From Colwellia sp. TT2012 (GTDB lineage Bacteria; Pseudomonadota; Gammaproteobacteria; Enterobacterales; Alteromonadaceae), in contig NZ_LJYX01000021.1 of NCBI RefSeq assembly GCF_001440345.1, positions 620,001 through 684,000 of the forward strand: 64,000 bases of DNA, given 5' to 3'. Position 1 is the first letter of the stretch. Each line of letters begins with the position of its first letter. Shown piece by piece: positions 31,222-41,061 of the stretch. Below the pieces are notes generated by a model. It ran no database searches, had not been told where the DNA came from, and saw only the letters and a program-made list of their open reading frames with translations. Position numbers and translations under genes: made by a program.

Positions 31222-33177
31222 TTGAAACTCTACATTGCCGAAAAACCTAGTTTAGGGCGCGCCATTGCCGCCGCCTTACAACTCTCTATTAAGGGAAGAC
31301 ATAAAAATCATAGAACCCATATCGAGCTCGGTAATGGAGATGTGGTTAGTTGGTGTATTGGTCATATTTTGGCGCAAGCCGATCCCGAAGATTATAATGC
31401 AGATTTAAAAAAATGGCGCATGGACACCTTGCCGATAGTGCCTGAGCAATGGCAATTAAAACCCATCAGCCGTACTCGCGCGCAACTGACTGTTTTACGT
31501 AAATTGGTAAAACAAGCCTCTGAGATTATTCACGCCGGCGATCCTGACCGAGAAGGACAATTACTGGTTGATGAAGTAATTGATTACTTTAAAGTATCAA
31601 AAAGCAAAAAGGCTAACATTAAACGCTTACTCATTAGCGATTTAAACTTACCGGCAGTTAAGCGAGCGCTTAACTCACTAAAACCTAACAGTGACTTTAT
31701 GCCTTTATCTATTTCTGCTTTAGCGCGTTCTCGTGCTGATTGGCTTTATGGTATTAATCTAACGCGTGCTTATACCTTGCAAGGGCAAAAAACTGGTTAT
31801 AACTCAGTATTGTCAGTGGGTCGTGTGCAAACACCTTTATTAGGTTTAGTGGTCAGGCGTGATCAAGAGATAGCCGCTTTTATTAGCAAACCTTTTTTTC
31901 AAGTACAAGCCCACATTGCTTTAGAGGAAAATGAAGCTATTGCTTTTACCGCGAAATGGCAACCCAGTGATAGCTGTCAACCTTATTGCGATGAAGAAGG
32001 CCGAGTCTTGGTTAAAACCTTAGCGGAAAATGTTGTTAAGCGTATTGATAACCAACCAGCAAAGGTTAGTAAGCTTGATAGTAATGAAAAACAGCAAGCA
32101 GCGCCGTTACCCTTTAATTTGTCACAATTACAAATCAGCGCGGCCAAGCAGTTTTCCATGAATGCTAAATTGGTGCTTGATGTCTGCCAGGCCTTGTATG
32201 AAAGACATAAATTGATCACCTACCCGCGCTCTGATTGTCGTTATTTGCCGAAAGAACAACTAAAACAAGCCAGAGGCATTGTTAATACTCTGGCGCAATC
32301 ATCTTTACCTTGTAATAAACCCGCACAAGGGGCAAACACCGCTTTAGTAAGCAAAGCATGGAACGATAAAAAGATAACCGCCCATCATGCCATTATCCCT
32401 ACCGAAAAATCACCGGAAAACATTAACTTAAATACCTTTGAAAAAAACATCTATTTGATGATTGTCCGCCAGTATTTAATACAGTTTTATCCTGCGTTTA
32501 TCTACCAGCAAACCAAAGTTACTTTACTCATCGCTGGTGGAGTTTTTATTAGCCAAGCTAAAATAGAGAAACAACAAGGCTGGCAGGTACTTTTCCCGAT
32601 AAGTAAAAAATCGCTGACTGCAGATGAACAGGAACAAACGCTGCCACCTTTAACAAAAGGGCAAATATTACATTGCCAACAAGGGGAGCTACTAGAGAAA
32701 CACACTTCTCCACCACAATCGTTTACCGATGCAACCTTGCTTGCCGCCATGACAGGCATTGCGCGTTATGTCAGTGATCCGGCCATTAAAAAAGTATTAA
32801 AAGACACCGATGGCTTAGGTACAGATGCCACTCGCGCCGGCATTATTGATTTACTCTTTAAACGGGGATTTTTACAACGCCACGGCAAAGCTATTACCGC
32901 CACAGAAGTGGGCATAGCCTTAATTAACGCGCTACCTGAAATGGCTACCCTGCCCGATATGACAGCGCAATGGGAAGCTACACTCACCGCGATTAGTGAA
33001 AAAAATGCCAGCTACCTAAGCTTTATGCAGCCCTTAACCAATACGGTTACCGAGATGGTCTATGGCGCCAGTCAGCAATCTTTTGCCGGTTTACCCAAGG
33101 TGGCTTTTAAACCGAAGCGCGGTAAAGGTAACTTTAAGAAGAAAACGGCAAAGAAGCCCGCTAAAAAATCTGGTTAG
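31222..33177 (+). CDS. topB: DNA topoisomerase III
   Basis: The 651-residue type IA topoisomerase (E. coli 653) has the Toprim motifs EKPSLG and DPDREGQ (107-113), ARSRADWLYGINLTRAYT, SVGRVQTPLLGLV and the active-site Tyr334 in ITYPRSD. A lysine-rich tail ends the protein. It decatenates DNA and resolves recombination and replication intermediates. The start is TTG at 31222, since the only in-frame codons between the upstream stop and this point contain no ATG or GTG. The ribosome site GGAT is weak, suggesting low expression. Confidence 0.95.
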   Translation: MKLYIAEKPSLGRAIAAALQLSIKGRHKNHRTHIELGNGDVVSWCIGHILAQADPEDYNADLKKWRMDTLPIVPEQWQLKPISRTRAQLTVLRKLVKQASEIIHAGDPDREGQLLVDEVIDYFKVSKSKKANIKRLLISDLNLPAVKRALNSLKPNSDFMPLSISALARSRADWLYGINLTRAYTLQGQKTGYNSVLSVGRVQTPLLGLVVRRDQEIAAFISKPFFQVQAHIALEENEAIAFTAKWQPSDSCQPYCDEEGRVLVKTLAENVVKRIDNQPAKVSKLDSNEKQQAAPLPFNLSQLQISAAKQFSMNAKLVLDVCQALYERHKLITYPRSDCRYLPKEQLKQARGIVNTLAQSSLPCNKPAQGANTALVSKAWNDKKITAHHAIIPTEKSPENINLNTFEKNIYLMIVRQYLIQFYPAFIYQQTKVTLLIAGGVFISQAKIEKQQGWQVLFPISKKSLTADEQEQTLPPLTKGQILHCQQGELLEKHTSPPQSFTDATLLAAMTGIARYVSDPAIKKVLKDTDGLGTDATRAGIIDLLFKRGFLQRHGKAITATEVGIALINALPEMATLPDMTAQWEATLTAISEKNASYLSFMQPLTNTVTEMVYGASQQSFAGLPKVAFKPKRGKGNFKKKTAKKPAKKSG

Positions 33178-33189
33178 CACTGAAAGTAA

Positions 33190-33612
33190 CTAACTTAAGT
33201 TGCTTTTTAAAGCGCCAAGCAATGCGGTATAAATAGGGTCGCAAAACTCAATGACCTCGCCCTCATTAGATGAAGTAAAACTCGAGCTCCATTCAACTAA
33301 GGTACCAGTTGTACTTTCAGATAACTTCACCACACCTAAGTAATTATCTACTGCAGTCTTAGCTAATGGGCCGGGTCCATCATCAACAGAATAAGAAAAA
33401 GTATAATTATTGCCATCTAAGCATACTAAGGTTTCATGAAAGGCATCATTGAGAATTCTTTTAGCACCTAAGTCTGTGCCGCTAGTCTGACCCACTTTAA
33501 CTAAGGAAGTGATCACGCCTTCCGCCCATGTCATATCATGAAAATCACGTATTTTTTGCCACACTGTGGCAACCGGTGTCGCAATTTCTATATTTTTATA
33601 ACACTTACCCAT
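33190..33612 (-). CDS. SRPBCC-family (polyketide cyclase/dehydrase-like) protein
   Basis: The 140-residue protein fits the START/Bet v1-like SRPBCC fold: an early IEIATPVATVWQKIRDFHDMTWAEGV helix, a central GAKRILNDAFHETLVCLD strand pair and a last long helix. These small proteins bind hydrophobic ligands; the ligand here is unknown. A CAGGAG ribosome site precedes the ATG. It is convergent with topB, ends 12 bases from it and has no other partner. Confidence 0.7.
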   Translation of the reverse strand: MGKCYKNIEIATPVATVWQKIRDFHDMTWAEGVITSLVKVGQTSGTDLGAKRILNDAFHETLVCLDGNNYTFSYSVDDGPGPLAKTAVDNYLGVVKLSESTTGTLVEWSSSFTSSNEGEVIEFCDPIYTALLGALKSNLS

Positions 33613-33827
33613 GAGCCAACTCCTGTTAGTTTACCGCTTTAACGCTAAGTTTATGCGATAACAAAATAGTTGCCAGTAAGGGCAAGATAAAATAGTCAGA
33701 TGATAGCTTTCATACTATGCACGTCCTTAAATATTACTTTAGCGAACACTAAGCCATAGCCAAGTCTTCTCTATCGTCTCAGATTGTAATATCATCAAAA
33801 TATTCTGATTAACCCCTAGAGAACAAG

Positions 33828-34304
33828 ATGATCATTTTGCAAAGTGCCATGGAAAAGAGCAACCTTTATAAAGTTGATGAGTTTGGCGTTAAAAACTATA
33901 ACTATGGCGCCATAGGCATGCTGTCATTAACTTTGTTTGCTTTGCTTAATGCTGGCTTGGGTTATGTGACGTTTCTCGCTGAAACTAGCGTCGCCAACTC
34001 ACCAGTGAAAAATTATGCGGACGCTCTTTGGTTAATGTTAATGTCATCAACGACCATAGGTTTTGGTGATGTTTATCCAATAACTTTTATTGGTAGAGCA
34101 GCTGTTTTTGTGATGTTTATTTTGGGTGTCGGCATTTTAGCTGGCGCTGGTGCAGTATTTGCCAATAAGATTTTTGGCTTTGCTGATACCAATATCAAAA
34201 ATAGAGAGCTACGAAAGCAAAATGAACAAATTATGCAGCAGAATATGGCGATCCATGCCAAGCTAGAGCAGCTAGAAAAGAAGTTAGAATTTCTTAACAA
34301 ATAG
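33828..34304 (+). CDS. Small two-helix potassium channel
   Basis: The 158-residue protein has one membrane helix (about residues 28-50), a pore loop with the selectivity filter TTIGFGDVYP (about 75-84), a second helix (about 88-112) and a C-terminal coiled coil (about 118-157, heptads in LRKQNEQIMQQNMAIHAKLEQ). It should form a tetrameric K+ channel without a RCK domain. The coiled coil probably drives assembly. A second Met at 33849 is an alternative start. Confidence 0.8.
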   Translation: MIILQSAMEKSNLYKVDEFGVKNYNYGAIGMLSLTLFALLNAGLGYVTFLAETSVANSPVKNYADALWLMLMSSTTIGFGDVYPITFIGRAAVFVMFILGVGILAGAGAVFANKIFGFADTNIKNRELRKQNEQIMQQNMAIHAKLEQLEKKLEFLNK

Positions 34305-34375
34305 AGCCGCTGTTAACCCTATTCTATCTCAGCTACTAACATTTAACTATCATCACTTTTTTTGCTGAATTCGTT

Positions 34376-35122
34376 ATGAAATACTATGTCGTTATATTCA
34401 GTTTTTTTTGCCCTTTAGTACTTGCCGACGTTAGTGAACTTAGCGGTGAACTCAGAATTGCCACCTACCTCGAACCTCCTTTTGTTGATTTAGTCGATAA
34501 TCAATTGGTTGGTCCAAACATAGAAATAGTAAAGTTATTAGCCAAGGCTCTCACACTAAAAGCGGTATTCGTACGTTGTCCATTTGCTCGTTGTTTGTCT
34601 ATGACGAAACGCGGTCAAACGGATATGATATTAGGTTTAAGAAACTTACCTGAACGACAAAAGGACCTAATATTTATTGAACCGCCTTTATTGGTACAAC
34701 GGCAACCATTGCGTTTTTTTACCTTGGCAACTAAAGAAATCGTAATAAATAATTTCGAGGATTTAAAAGATTTAATTGTCGGTACAATTCGTGGCGCCAC
34801 CTATTACCCCCAGTTTGATAACAACCAAACAATAAACAAAGTAGAAATAACCTCCAGAGAACAATTAGTCAAGATGCTACTGAAAGGTCACATTGATGTT
34901 ATTTTAGAGCGAGAAGAGTCAATCGTACCGCTACTCCCTAAAACTGAATATCTACAAAAAATTGCTTTGGCAAATTACCAGTACGATAAAACCGTCAACA
35001 GCTATATTGCACTTTCAAGACATTCAGCCAATAGTCGCTATGCGGCTTTATTATCACAACATTTAGCGGTTGCGATAGAAAATGGTACCATTGACAGTAT
35101 AAGAGCTAAATACTCTCACTAA
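34376..35122 (+). CDS. Periplasmic solute-binding protein, family 3 type
   Basis: The 248-residue protein has a signal peptide (about residues 1-18) and the bacterial solute-binding family 3 fold: ELRIATYLEPPFVDLVDNQLVGPNIEIVKLLAKAL, RCPFARCLSMTKRGQTDMILGLRNLPERQKDL and VGTIRGATYYPQF. No ABC permease gene lies nearby. Such orphan proteins often act as amino-acid-like sensors or scavengers. The next gene starts 13 bases after its stop, so the two are probably one operon. Confidence 0.75.
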   Translation: MKYYVVIFSFFCPLVLADVSELSGELRIATYLEPPFVDLVDNQLVGPNIEIVKLLAKALTLKAVFVRCPFARCLSMTKRGQTDMILGLRNLPERQKDLIFIEPPLLVQRQPLRFFTLATKEIVINNFEDLKDLIVGTIRGATYYPQFDNNQTINKVEITSREQLVKMLLKGHIDVILEREESIVPLLPKTEYLQKIALANYQYDKTVNSYIALSRHSANSRYAALLSQHLAVAIENGTIDSIRAKYSH

Positions 35123-35135
35123 AAAAGAGTCTAGG

Positions 35136-36299
35136 ATGACACGCACCACTACTTTATTGATCAGCATAATTACCATTATCTGTATTAGCGCAGTGATATT
35201 TTTTATCCGCTTAGTACCAAGTGATAAATCATCAGACATAGCGGTTACTCTACCGATTAAGTTAACCAGTGAGTCTAATGAGATTGAACCAGTATCGGCT
35301 TACAAAGCTAATAACAAAGAGATAGCCAAAGAGATCAATGAAGTATCTTTGCCGAGTATAAGAGAGGATGAAAATTATATCCTTGCTTGTCAAACCAGCG
35401 TTGATTACGAAGAAATATATAAAAACAATATTACAAAAGAAAAGCTCGACTATTATTATGATTATCTTGAAAAATCTAATACACCTGAGCATCAGCTCGC
35501 TGCTATTTTATTTACTTCAGATACTCAACAAGATTCAAAGTTAAAATTGCTGCACGATTATCTTGAAGCGTATCCCAATAATAAATTAGCCTTAATCGAT
35601 TTAATTGGCCTTTGCTCTAACAATGTAGAGCATAGTGTTTGCAGTAACGTCTTATTCAACAGAGCCAGTCAAGTAGACGGTAACAATGGCGCACTTTGGC
35701 TACAAATAGCCAACTTTCATGCTGCCAGTGGTAATAAACAAGCAACCTTGAACGCTATCAACAAGGTAAATAAAGCAAGTAACTTTAATGACTATTATTA
35801 TCAACACCTTGCGCTCTTCATGCGTGCCTCAAAAGGTACTTTAGATATCAGTGATAATTTAAGAGCTATTGCAAGTCTTGGTTATCATGGAGCAATAGCT
35901 ATACATATTAGCGACATCACAAAGTTCTGTACTTCAACTGATAACTTGGCCAATAACAGAAAACACACATGTTTGGTATTAGGGAAAACATTAGAAGAAA
36001 GCGGAACAAATCGAGTTCTCAATACCATAGGTCTAGCGATTCAAGAAGCAATTTATCAAACTGAAGGTAATGATGAGCTATCAACGAAAAGCAAAGCTAG
36101 AAAAGCAGCCTTTCATGACCCTATTGAATCAGTGCTTTTTAACAAAGCTGGAGAGTTGATGATTAGAGATCCGAAATTATTTCAATATTGGCTGAGTAAT
36201 GCCGTTAATTATGGTGAGGTTAAAGCGGCTAATATGCTGATAGAAGAAGCTATTTCACTATCAAAAAATAGACATTATAACCCTTGCTCAATCGAATAA
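35136..36299 (+). CDS. Membrane-anchored protein with TPR-like helices, function unknown
   Basis: I do not recognise this 387-residue protein. It has an N-terminal membrane anchor (about residues 6-26), followed by a periplasmic region. From about residue 110 this is rich in helical, TPR-like pairs (NNGALWLQIANFHAASGNKQATLNAINK). Several cysteines (LACQTS, LCSNNVEHSVCSN, CTSTDN, TCLVLGK) suggest disulfides in the periplasm. It follows the solute-binding protein in a probable operon and could be its partner. Confidence 0.6.
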   Translation: MTRTTTLLISIITIICISAVIFFIRLVPSDKSSDIAVTLPIKLTSESNEIEPVSAYKANNKEIAKEINEVSLPSIREDENYILACQTSVDYEEIYKNNITKEKLDYYYDYLEKSNTPEHQLAAILFTSDTQQDSKLKLLHDYLEAYPNNKLALIDLIGLCSNNVEHSVCSNVLFNRASQVDGNNGALWLQIANFHAASGNKQATLNAINKVNKASNFNDYYYQHLALFMRASKGTLDISDNLRAIASLGYHGAIAIHISDITKFCTSTDNLANNRKHTCLVLGKTLEESGTNRVLNTIGLAIQEAIYQTEGNDELSTKSKARKAAFHDPIESVLFNKAGELMIRDPKLFQYWLSNAVNYGEVKAANMLIEEAISLSKNRHYNPCSIE

Positions 36300-36401
36300 A
36301 ATATTGTGATAACAACTGCCAAATCTCAGCTAACTTTCAGCATCCAGATCACAAATCAGGTTTTACTATCTTCCTTACACCATCTAAGGTATAACAGCGC
36401 A

Positions 36402-37259
36402 ATGAAAATTCCAAAGCGACTATTACCTCTCGTAGAAGAAGGTATAATTGATGAAGTACTCAACCAATTAATGAGCGGTAAAGAAGCAACTGTTTACCGC
36501 GTTCGTTGCGGTGATGAAATTCGCTGCGCCAAAGTTTATAAAGAAGCCAACAAACGCAGCTTTAAAAAAGCATCGCAATATACCGAAGGTCGAAAAAGCC
36601 GCAGTAGCCGACGTGCTAGAGCCATGGAAAAAGGCTCTAAGTACGGTAAGAGCCAACAAGAAGAAGCTTGGCAAAATGCTGAAGTAGATGCCTTGTATAC
36701 CCTTGCCGAACACGATGTGCGTGTACCACAACCTTATGGCTGTTTTGATGGTGTGTTATTGATGGAGCTTATCACCGATGAAGAAGGTGATGTCGCACCA
36801 CGACTAAATGATGTTGTTATGCCCGCTGAGCAAGCCATTGAAGATCATGCACTGATGATGATTTACATCATGCGCATGCTTTGTGCTGGTATAGTGCATG
36901 GTGATTTATCAGAATTTAATGTTTTAGTTGATGCTTATGGCCCTGTCATTATCGACTTACCACAAGCGGTTGATGCCTCGGCGAATAACAATGCCAAAGC
37001 TATGTTACTGCGTGATGTCAACAATATCACCAGCTATTACGCCGAATTTGCCCCGACTCTAGCCTTAACTAAGTTTGCTGAAGAAATGTGGGCACTCTAT
37101 GAAGCGGGTGAGTTAACGAATACCACCAAGTTAACCGGACAATTTGCCGAGGATACTCAAAACGCCGATGTTGAAACTGTGCTGGCAGAAATCCAAGCGG
37201 CTTTTGAGCAAGAGCAAGACCGACTGGCCTACCTTAAAGAAGCGGCGGAGCAAGAGTAG
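36402..37259 (+). CDS. RIO1-family atypical serine/threonine kinase
   Basis: The start at ATG 36402 gives MKIPKRLLPLVEEGIIDEVL, which fits the family. A GTG 96 bases upstream has no support. The 285-residue protein has a RIO kinase core: a flexible P-loop region SGKEATVYRVRC, the lysine in RCAKVYKE, the catalytic loop HGDLSEFNVLV and the metal-binding IIDLPQAVD. Bacterial members are poorly understood. Eukaryotic and archaeal RIO1 proteins act in small-subunit maturation. It is convergent with the S9 peptidase gene across a shared terminator. Confidence 0.88.
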   Translation: MKIPKRLLPLVEEGIIDEVLNQLMSGKEATVYRVRCGDEIRCAKVYKEANKRSFKKASQYTEGRKSRSSRRARAMEKGSKYGKSQQEEAWQNAEVDALYTLAEHDVRVPQPYGCFDGVLLMELITDEEGDVAPRLNDVVMPAEQAIEDHALMMIYIMRMLCAGIVHGDLSEFNVLVDAYGPVIIDLPQAVDASANNNAKAMLLRDVNNITSYYAEFAPTLALTKFAEEMWALYEAGELTNTTKLTGQFAEDTQNADVETVLAEIQAAFEQEQDRLAYLKEAAEQE

Positions 37260-37324
37260 ATAACCCTACCTTTAGCGGTTATCTTTAGAAAACATTAGCT
37301 ATTTTTTAACTATGACTTCGAATG

Positions 37325-37361
37325 AAAAAGGCATATTAACCTAGGTTAATATGCCTTTTTT
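37325..37361. terminator. Bidirectional terminator between the RIO kinase and S9 peptidase genes
   Basis: AAAAAGGCATATTAACC pairs perfectly with GGTTAATATGCCTTTTT around a TA centre, with A and T runs on both sides. It serves both convergent genes. Confidence 0.9.
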
Positions 37362-37379
37362 ATTATGACTATTCAGCCA

Positions 37380-39473
37380 TTATTTCTTGGTATATTTTTC
37401 TAACCAGTTAAATACTTCCTCGTACCAAACCACTAAGTTATCAGGATTACGAATATGATGATCTTCATCGGGGAACATCACTAAACGGCTATCAATACCT
37501 TTACGTTGCAAGGTAGTAAATGCCGCTAAACTTTGTGCGTAAGGTACGCGGTAATCTAATTCACCTTGAATGACTAACATAGGTGTTTGCCAGTTATTAA
37601 CATAAGCAGCAGGATTGAATTTTGCATAATCAGGGCTTACCTTACCTTTATTACTACCCGTTTCTTTACCCCAAGAAGGGCCACCCATATCGTATTCTGG
37701 GAACCATAATTCTTCGGTAGTTTGATAAAAACTTGGCATATCGTATAAACCAGCGTGATTGATCAAACATTTAAAACCGGTAGGCCAGTTGCCGGCAATC
37801 CAGTTCATCATATAACCACCGTAAGATGCCCCTAACGCACACGCATTATCACCATCTAACCAAGGTTGGTCTTTAACGATAAATTCCAAACCTTTTTGTA
37901 AGTCTTCTAATGGCTTACCACCCCAATCACGACTGATTGAATGGGTAAACTCTTGGCCATAACCAGTTGAACCGTGGAAATCGACCATCACTACACCATA
38001 ACCCTGAGCTGCCCATAATTGCGCATTCCAACGGAAATGGAACATATTACCAAAACTACCTTGTGGGCCGCCGTGGACTAAAAAAGCAATAGGGTATTTT
38101 TTACCTGCTTCAAAATTAGCGGGCTTTAACCAGTAACCATAGACAGTTTCATCATGCCAACCTTTAAAGTTAAACTGCTTATAATCAGCAAAATCAACAC
38201 CAGCGAGTTTATCTTTATTAATAGCAGTGAGTTGTTTTAAATCATCACCATGATTATCAATGGTAAAAATATCTTTTGGTGAGTTTAAGGTATGACGAGT
38301 AAAGTAAAGTTTGCTGCCATGGCTCGATATATCACCATTACTGCCGACATTGTAAATTTTGCGCACTTCATCAAATTCAGGGGTAATAGAGAAAATACTC
38401 TTTTGACCAACATCCTGGGCCACCACATACAAGGTTTTATTATCGGGAGCAAAAGCTAAGCTACTAATTGAGCGATCCCAATCACTGGCAACAGCACGCG
38501 TTTTACCCGTTCTGTTATCACGAAGTTGTAAGGTAAATTTATCCGCTTCATAACCTGGTATTTTCATTGATTTATAAGCTAAGAAGCGGCCATTGGCCGA
38601 ATAAACCGGATTGGCATCCCACGCTTTGTTTTGTTCAGTAATATTTTTTAAGTTAAAAGCCGCTTGGCCTTTCGATAGTGCCACTTCAAAAATATCAAAG
38701 TTAGTGGTCCAAGCATGATCTTTAGCCGCAGCTTTACTGGAAGAATCTTTCGCTGCAAAGGCTAACGAGCTAGCATTTGGGTGAATAGTTACTTGGCTGA
38801 TACCAGCAAAATCACTTTGCCAGTTTGGCATTATATCTTGAGCGCTGTTAAGTTGACCGTCTTTACTTAGATGAGCAACAAATAAATGCTTTTTATATGC
38901 TGTTGTCCAAACATCCCAGTGACGCACCATTAATTGCTCATAGGTGCGGATATTATATTTCTTCTCTTTATCAGCTTTTTTAGCCTCTACTGTACAAACT
39001 AAGCTGTCACAACCTGGCTTCACGGTAAATGACAAAGCAAAGACTTGGCCATTTTTAGCTAACTTAAAGCCGTTAATAGCTAATGGAAAGTCAGAAATTT
39101 GCTTGGCTTTATTTTCGTTTATGCCCTGTTGCCAAATTTGGCTACTACCACTACGTGCAGAGAGGAAGTACACCGATTGACCGTCCTCAGCCCAAACCAC
39201 ATTACTTTCACTTTTCTCATGGTCGGTAAACTGGCTGACTTTGCCCGTTTTAACATCTTGTCGATAAAGATGATTGTCGCTAGCGCCTTTTTTCAACCCA
39301 TAAATTAAGATATCTCCTTGAGGAGAAACACTAACATCATGTAATTTATTTAATTGATTTAGCTTTTCAACGGTAAAAACTTCGCTATTAGTGTGTGCAG
39401 TAGCGCTTACCGATATTGATAGCGATACAGATGCAGCGAAAGAAATTGCTGCCAGGGTAAAGTGTTTTTTCAT
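37380..39473 (-). CDS. Exported S9-family prolyl oligopeptidase-like peptidase
   Basis: The start at ATG 39473 gives a clear signal peptide (MKKHFTLAAISFAASVSLS). An upstream start seven codons earlier is possible. The protein has an N-terminal beta-propeller of WD40-like repeats (about residues 30-410). A C-terminal alpha/beta-hydrolase follows, with nucleophile Ser in GASYGGYMMNW, Asp in GELDYRVP and His in DEDHHI. These peptidases release dipeptides or acyl-amino acids from oligopeptides. With the subtilase downstream it fits peptide scavenging in the periplasm. Confidence 0.9.
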   Translation of the reverse strand: MKKHFTLAAISFAASVSLSISVSATAHTNSEVFTVEKLNQLNKLHDVSVSPQGDILIYGLKKGASDNHLYRQDVKTGKVSQFTDHEKSESNVVWAEDGQSVYFLSARSGSSQIWQQGINENKAKQISDFPLAINGFKLAKNGQVFALSFTVKPGCDSLVCTVEAKKADKEKKYNIRTYEQLMVRHWDVWTTAYKKHLFVAHLSKDGQLNSAQDIMPNWQSDFAGISQVTIHPNASSLAFAAKDSSSKAAAKDHAWTTNFDIFEVALSKGQAAFNLKNITEQNKAWDANPVYSANGRFLAYKSMKIPGYEADKFTLQLRDNRTGKTRAVASDWDRSISSLAFAPDNKTLYVVAQDVGQKSIFSITPEFDEVRKIYNVGSNGDISSHGSKLYFTRHTLNSPKDIFTIDNHGDDLKQLTAINKDKLAGVDFADYKQFNFKGWHDETVYGYWLKPANFEAGKKYPIAFLVHGGPQGSFGNMFHFRWNAQLWAAQGYGVVMVDFHGSTGYGQEFTHSISRDWGGKPLEDLQKGLEFIVKDQPWLDGDNACALGASYGGYMMNWIAGNWPTGFKCLINHAGLYDMPSFYQTTEELWFPEYDMGGPSWGKETGSNKGKVSPDYAKFNPAAYVNNWQTPMLVIQGELDYRVPYAQSLAAFTTLQRKGIDSRLVMFPDEDHHIRNPDNLVVWYEEVFNWLEKYTKK

Positions 39474-39636
39474 TTTTAATCTCATGTAAAACAACCTAGA
39501 TTGTGAGTGCAGCCAGAATATACAATCTACCTTTGTTAAGCAATATGGTCGGTGACGGTTAGCGGTTTAACTTTGTAAACTAAAACCACCAATGGCTGAC
39601 ACTAATTACAGCGCAGCTAATATTTAGACCATAAAA

Positions 39637-39665
39637 AACGCCAGCTTGGTAATCAAGCTGGCGTT
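39637..39665 (-). terminator. Terminator of trhO
   Basis: AACGCCAGCTTG pairs with CAAGCTGGCGTT around GTAAT. On the minus strand it ends in TTTTTT. It lies 37 bases after the trhO stop. Confidence 0.9.
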
Positions 39666-39701
39666 GCTATTGTTTTGTATCTTTCTGCTGAAAGCTTGTT
39701 A

Positions 39702-40733
39702 TTACTTAGCCGCTTGCTGCGCTTTTTTATTGCTTTTCTCTTGGCGACGTTCTTCAATAAGGTTTTGAATATCACCACCTATGTGTGATTCGCCACGTGC
39801 CTCAGCTAAAGAAATTTGACGCTGACGTTCCGCATAACGATTACGTTGCTGCTCAGTGACTTTGTCATGACAACGATGACAACTTACCCCTTTAACATAA
39901 TGCTCACTGGATTTTTCTGCTTCAGTTAACGGAAAGCGACAAGCAAAACATTGGTCATACTGTCCTTGCTCTAGGTCATGATTAACCGCGACCCGACCAT
40001 CAAAGACAAAACACTCACCTTGCCACAGTGTCTCGGTACTCGGCACTTCTTCAAGATACTTTAAGATGCCGCCTTCAAGATGATATACCTCGGCAAAACC
40101 TTGCTCTTTTAGGTAAGCGGTAGATTTCTCACAACGAATACCACCGGTACAATACATGGCTACTTTTTTGTGTTTGTTTTTATCTAAGTTGTTCTTCACA
40201 TAGTCAGGAAACTCACGGAAAGTTTCGGTATTTGGGTTAATAGCATTTTTAAAAGCACCAATTTCGATTTCATAATCGTTACGGGTATCAACCAACAGCA
40301 CATCTGGATCAGAAATTAAGGCATTCCAATCTTTTGGTTTTACGTAAGTACCGACCACGTGATTTGGATCAATACCCTCAACCCCCATGGTGACGATTTC
40401 TTTTTTCAACTTCACTTTAGTTCGGTGAAATGGGTTTTCTTCACTATACGATTCTTTATGAGAGATATTATCTAAACCTGGCTGCTTGCCTAAAAAATCC
40501 AGTACGGTATCAATACCCACTTGAGGGCCAGCAATCGTACCGTTGATGCCTTCGGCTGCTAATAACAAGGTACCTTTGACCTCAACACTGGCCATTTTAT
40601 TGGCTAATGGTTCACGTAATGCCTCAAAGTCCGCTAAACGCACAAACTTGTATAGTGCACAAATAGTAAAGGCATCACTTTTTTCTGCGGTAGCTGTGGT
40701 AGCTGTCGATAAATGGTTTGCTGATGAACTCAT
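39702..40733 (-). CDS. trhO: tRNA uridine(34) hydroxylase (rhodanese-like)
   Basis: The 343-residue protein belongs to the YceA/TrhO family, which makes 5-hydroxyuridine at tRNA wobble position 34 in an oxygen-dependent reaction. It has the N-terminal acylphosphatase-like domain (about 25-115), the rhodanese domain with active-site Cys in [17 protein letters not shown], and the C-terminal cysteines CFACRFPL and CHRCHDK, a likely zinc site. The length and domain order fit E. coli TrhO (350 residues). It is a single-gene unit with its own terminator. Confidence 0.92.
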   Translation of the reverse strand: MSSSANHLSTATTATAEKSDAFTICALYKFVRLADFEALREPLANKMASVEVKGTLLLAAEGINGTIAGPQVGIDTVLDFLGKQPGLDNISHKESYSEENPFHRTKVKLKKEIVTMGVEGIDPNHVVGTYVKPKDWNALISDPDVLLVDTRNDYEIEIGAFKNAINPNTETFREFPDYVKNNLDKNKHKKVAMYCTGGIRCEKSTAYLKEQGFAEVYHLEGGILKYLEEVPSTETLWQGECFVFDGRVAVNHDLEQGQYDQCFACRFPLTEAEKSSEHYVKGVSCHRCHDKVTEQQRNRYAERQRQISLAEARGESHIGGDIQNLIEERRQEKSNKKAQQAAK

Positions 40734-41013
40734 GGTTTCTCCATTGAACTAGCTGGAACGTAAATCCAGTGCTGTAGATTAAATTTTTAACTCACTATTT
40801 TAAAATACTAATAAACGTAACAATGCTCACGTTTTTAGGGGGCGCATTCTAGCAGAATTCTTTGACAATGAACATAGCTCACTAATTAACCATTGTTATT
40901 AAGTGTGTGATCTTGTTGTGCTTAGGGAAAATTTTTTCAGGATATAGGTGCTCGATTGAGCAATAACCAACTATTGGGATTAAGAGCAATATAGTCTTGG
41001 CGGTTACCGCTAT

Positions 41014-41039
41014 AAAAAAGCCCGGAAAAACCGGGCTTT
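41014..41039 (-). terminator. Terminator of the subtilase gene
   Basis: AAAGCCCGG pairs with CCGGGCTTT around a five-base loop, followed on the minus strand by TTTTTT. It lies 22 bases past the subtilase stop. Confidence 0.9.
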
Positions 41040-41061
41040 CATAAACAACTATATTAAAACA

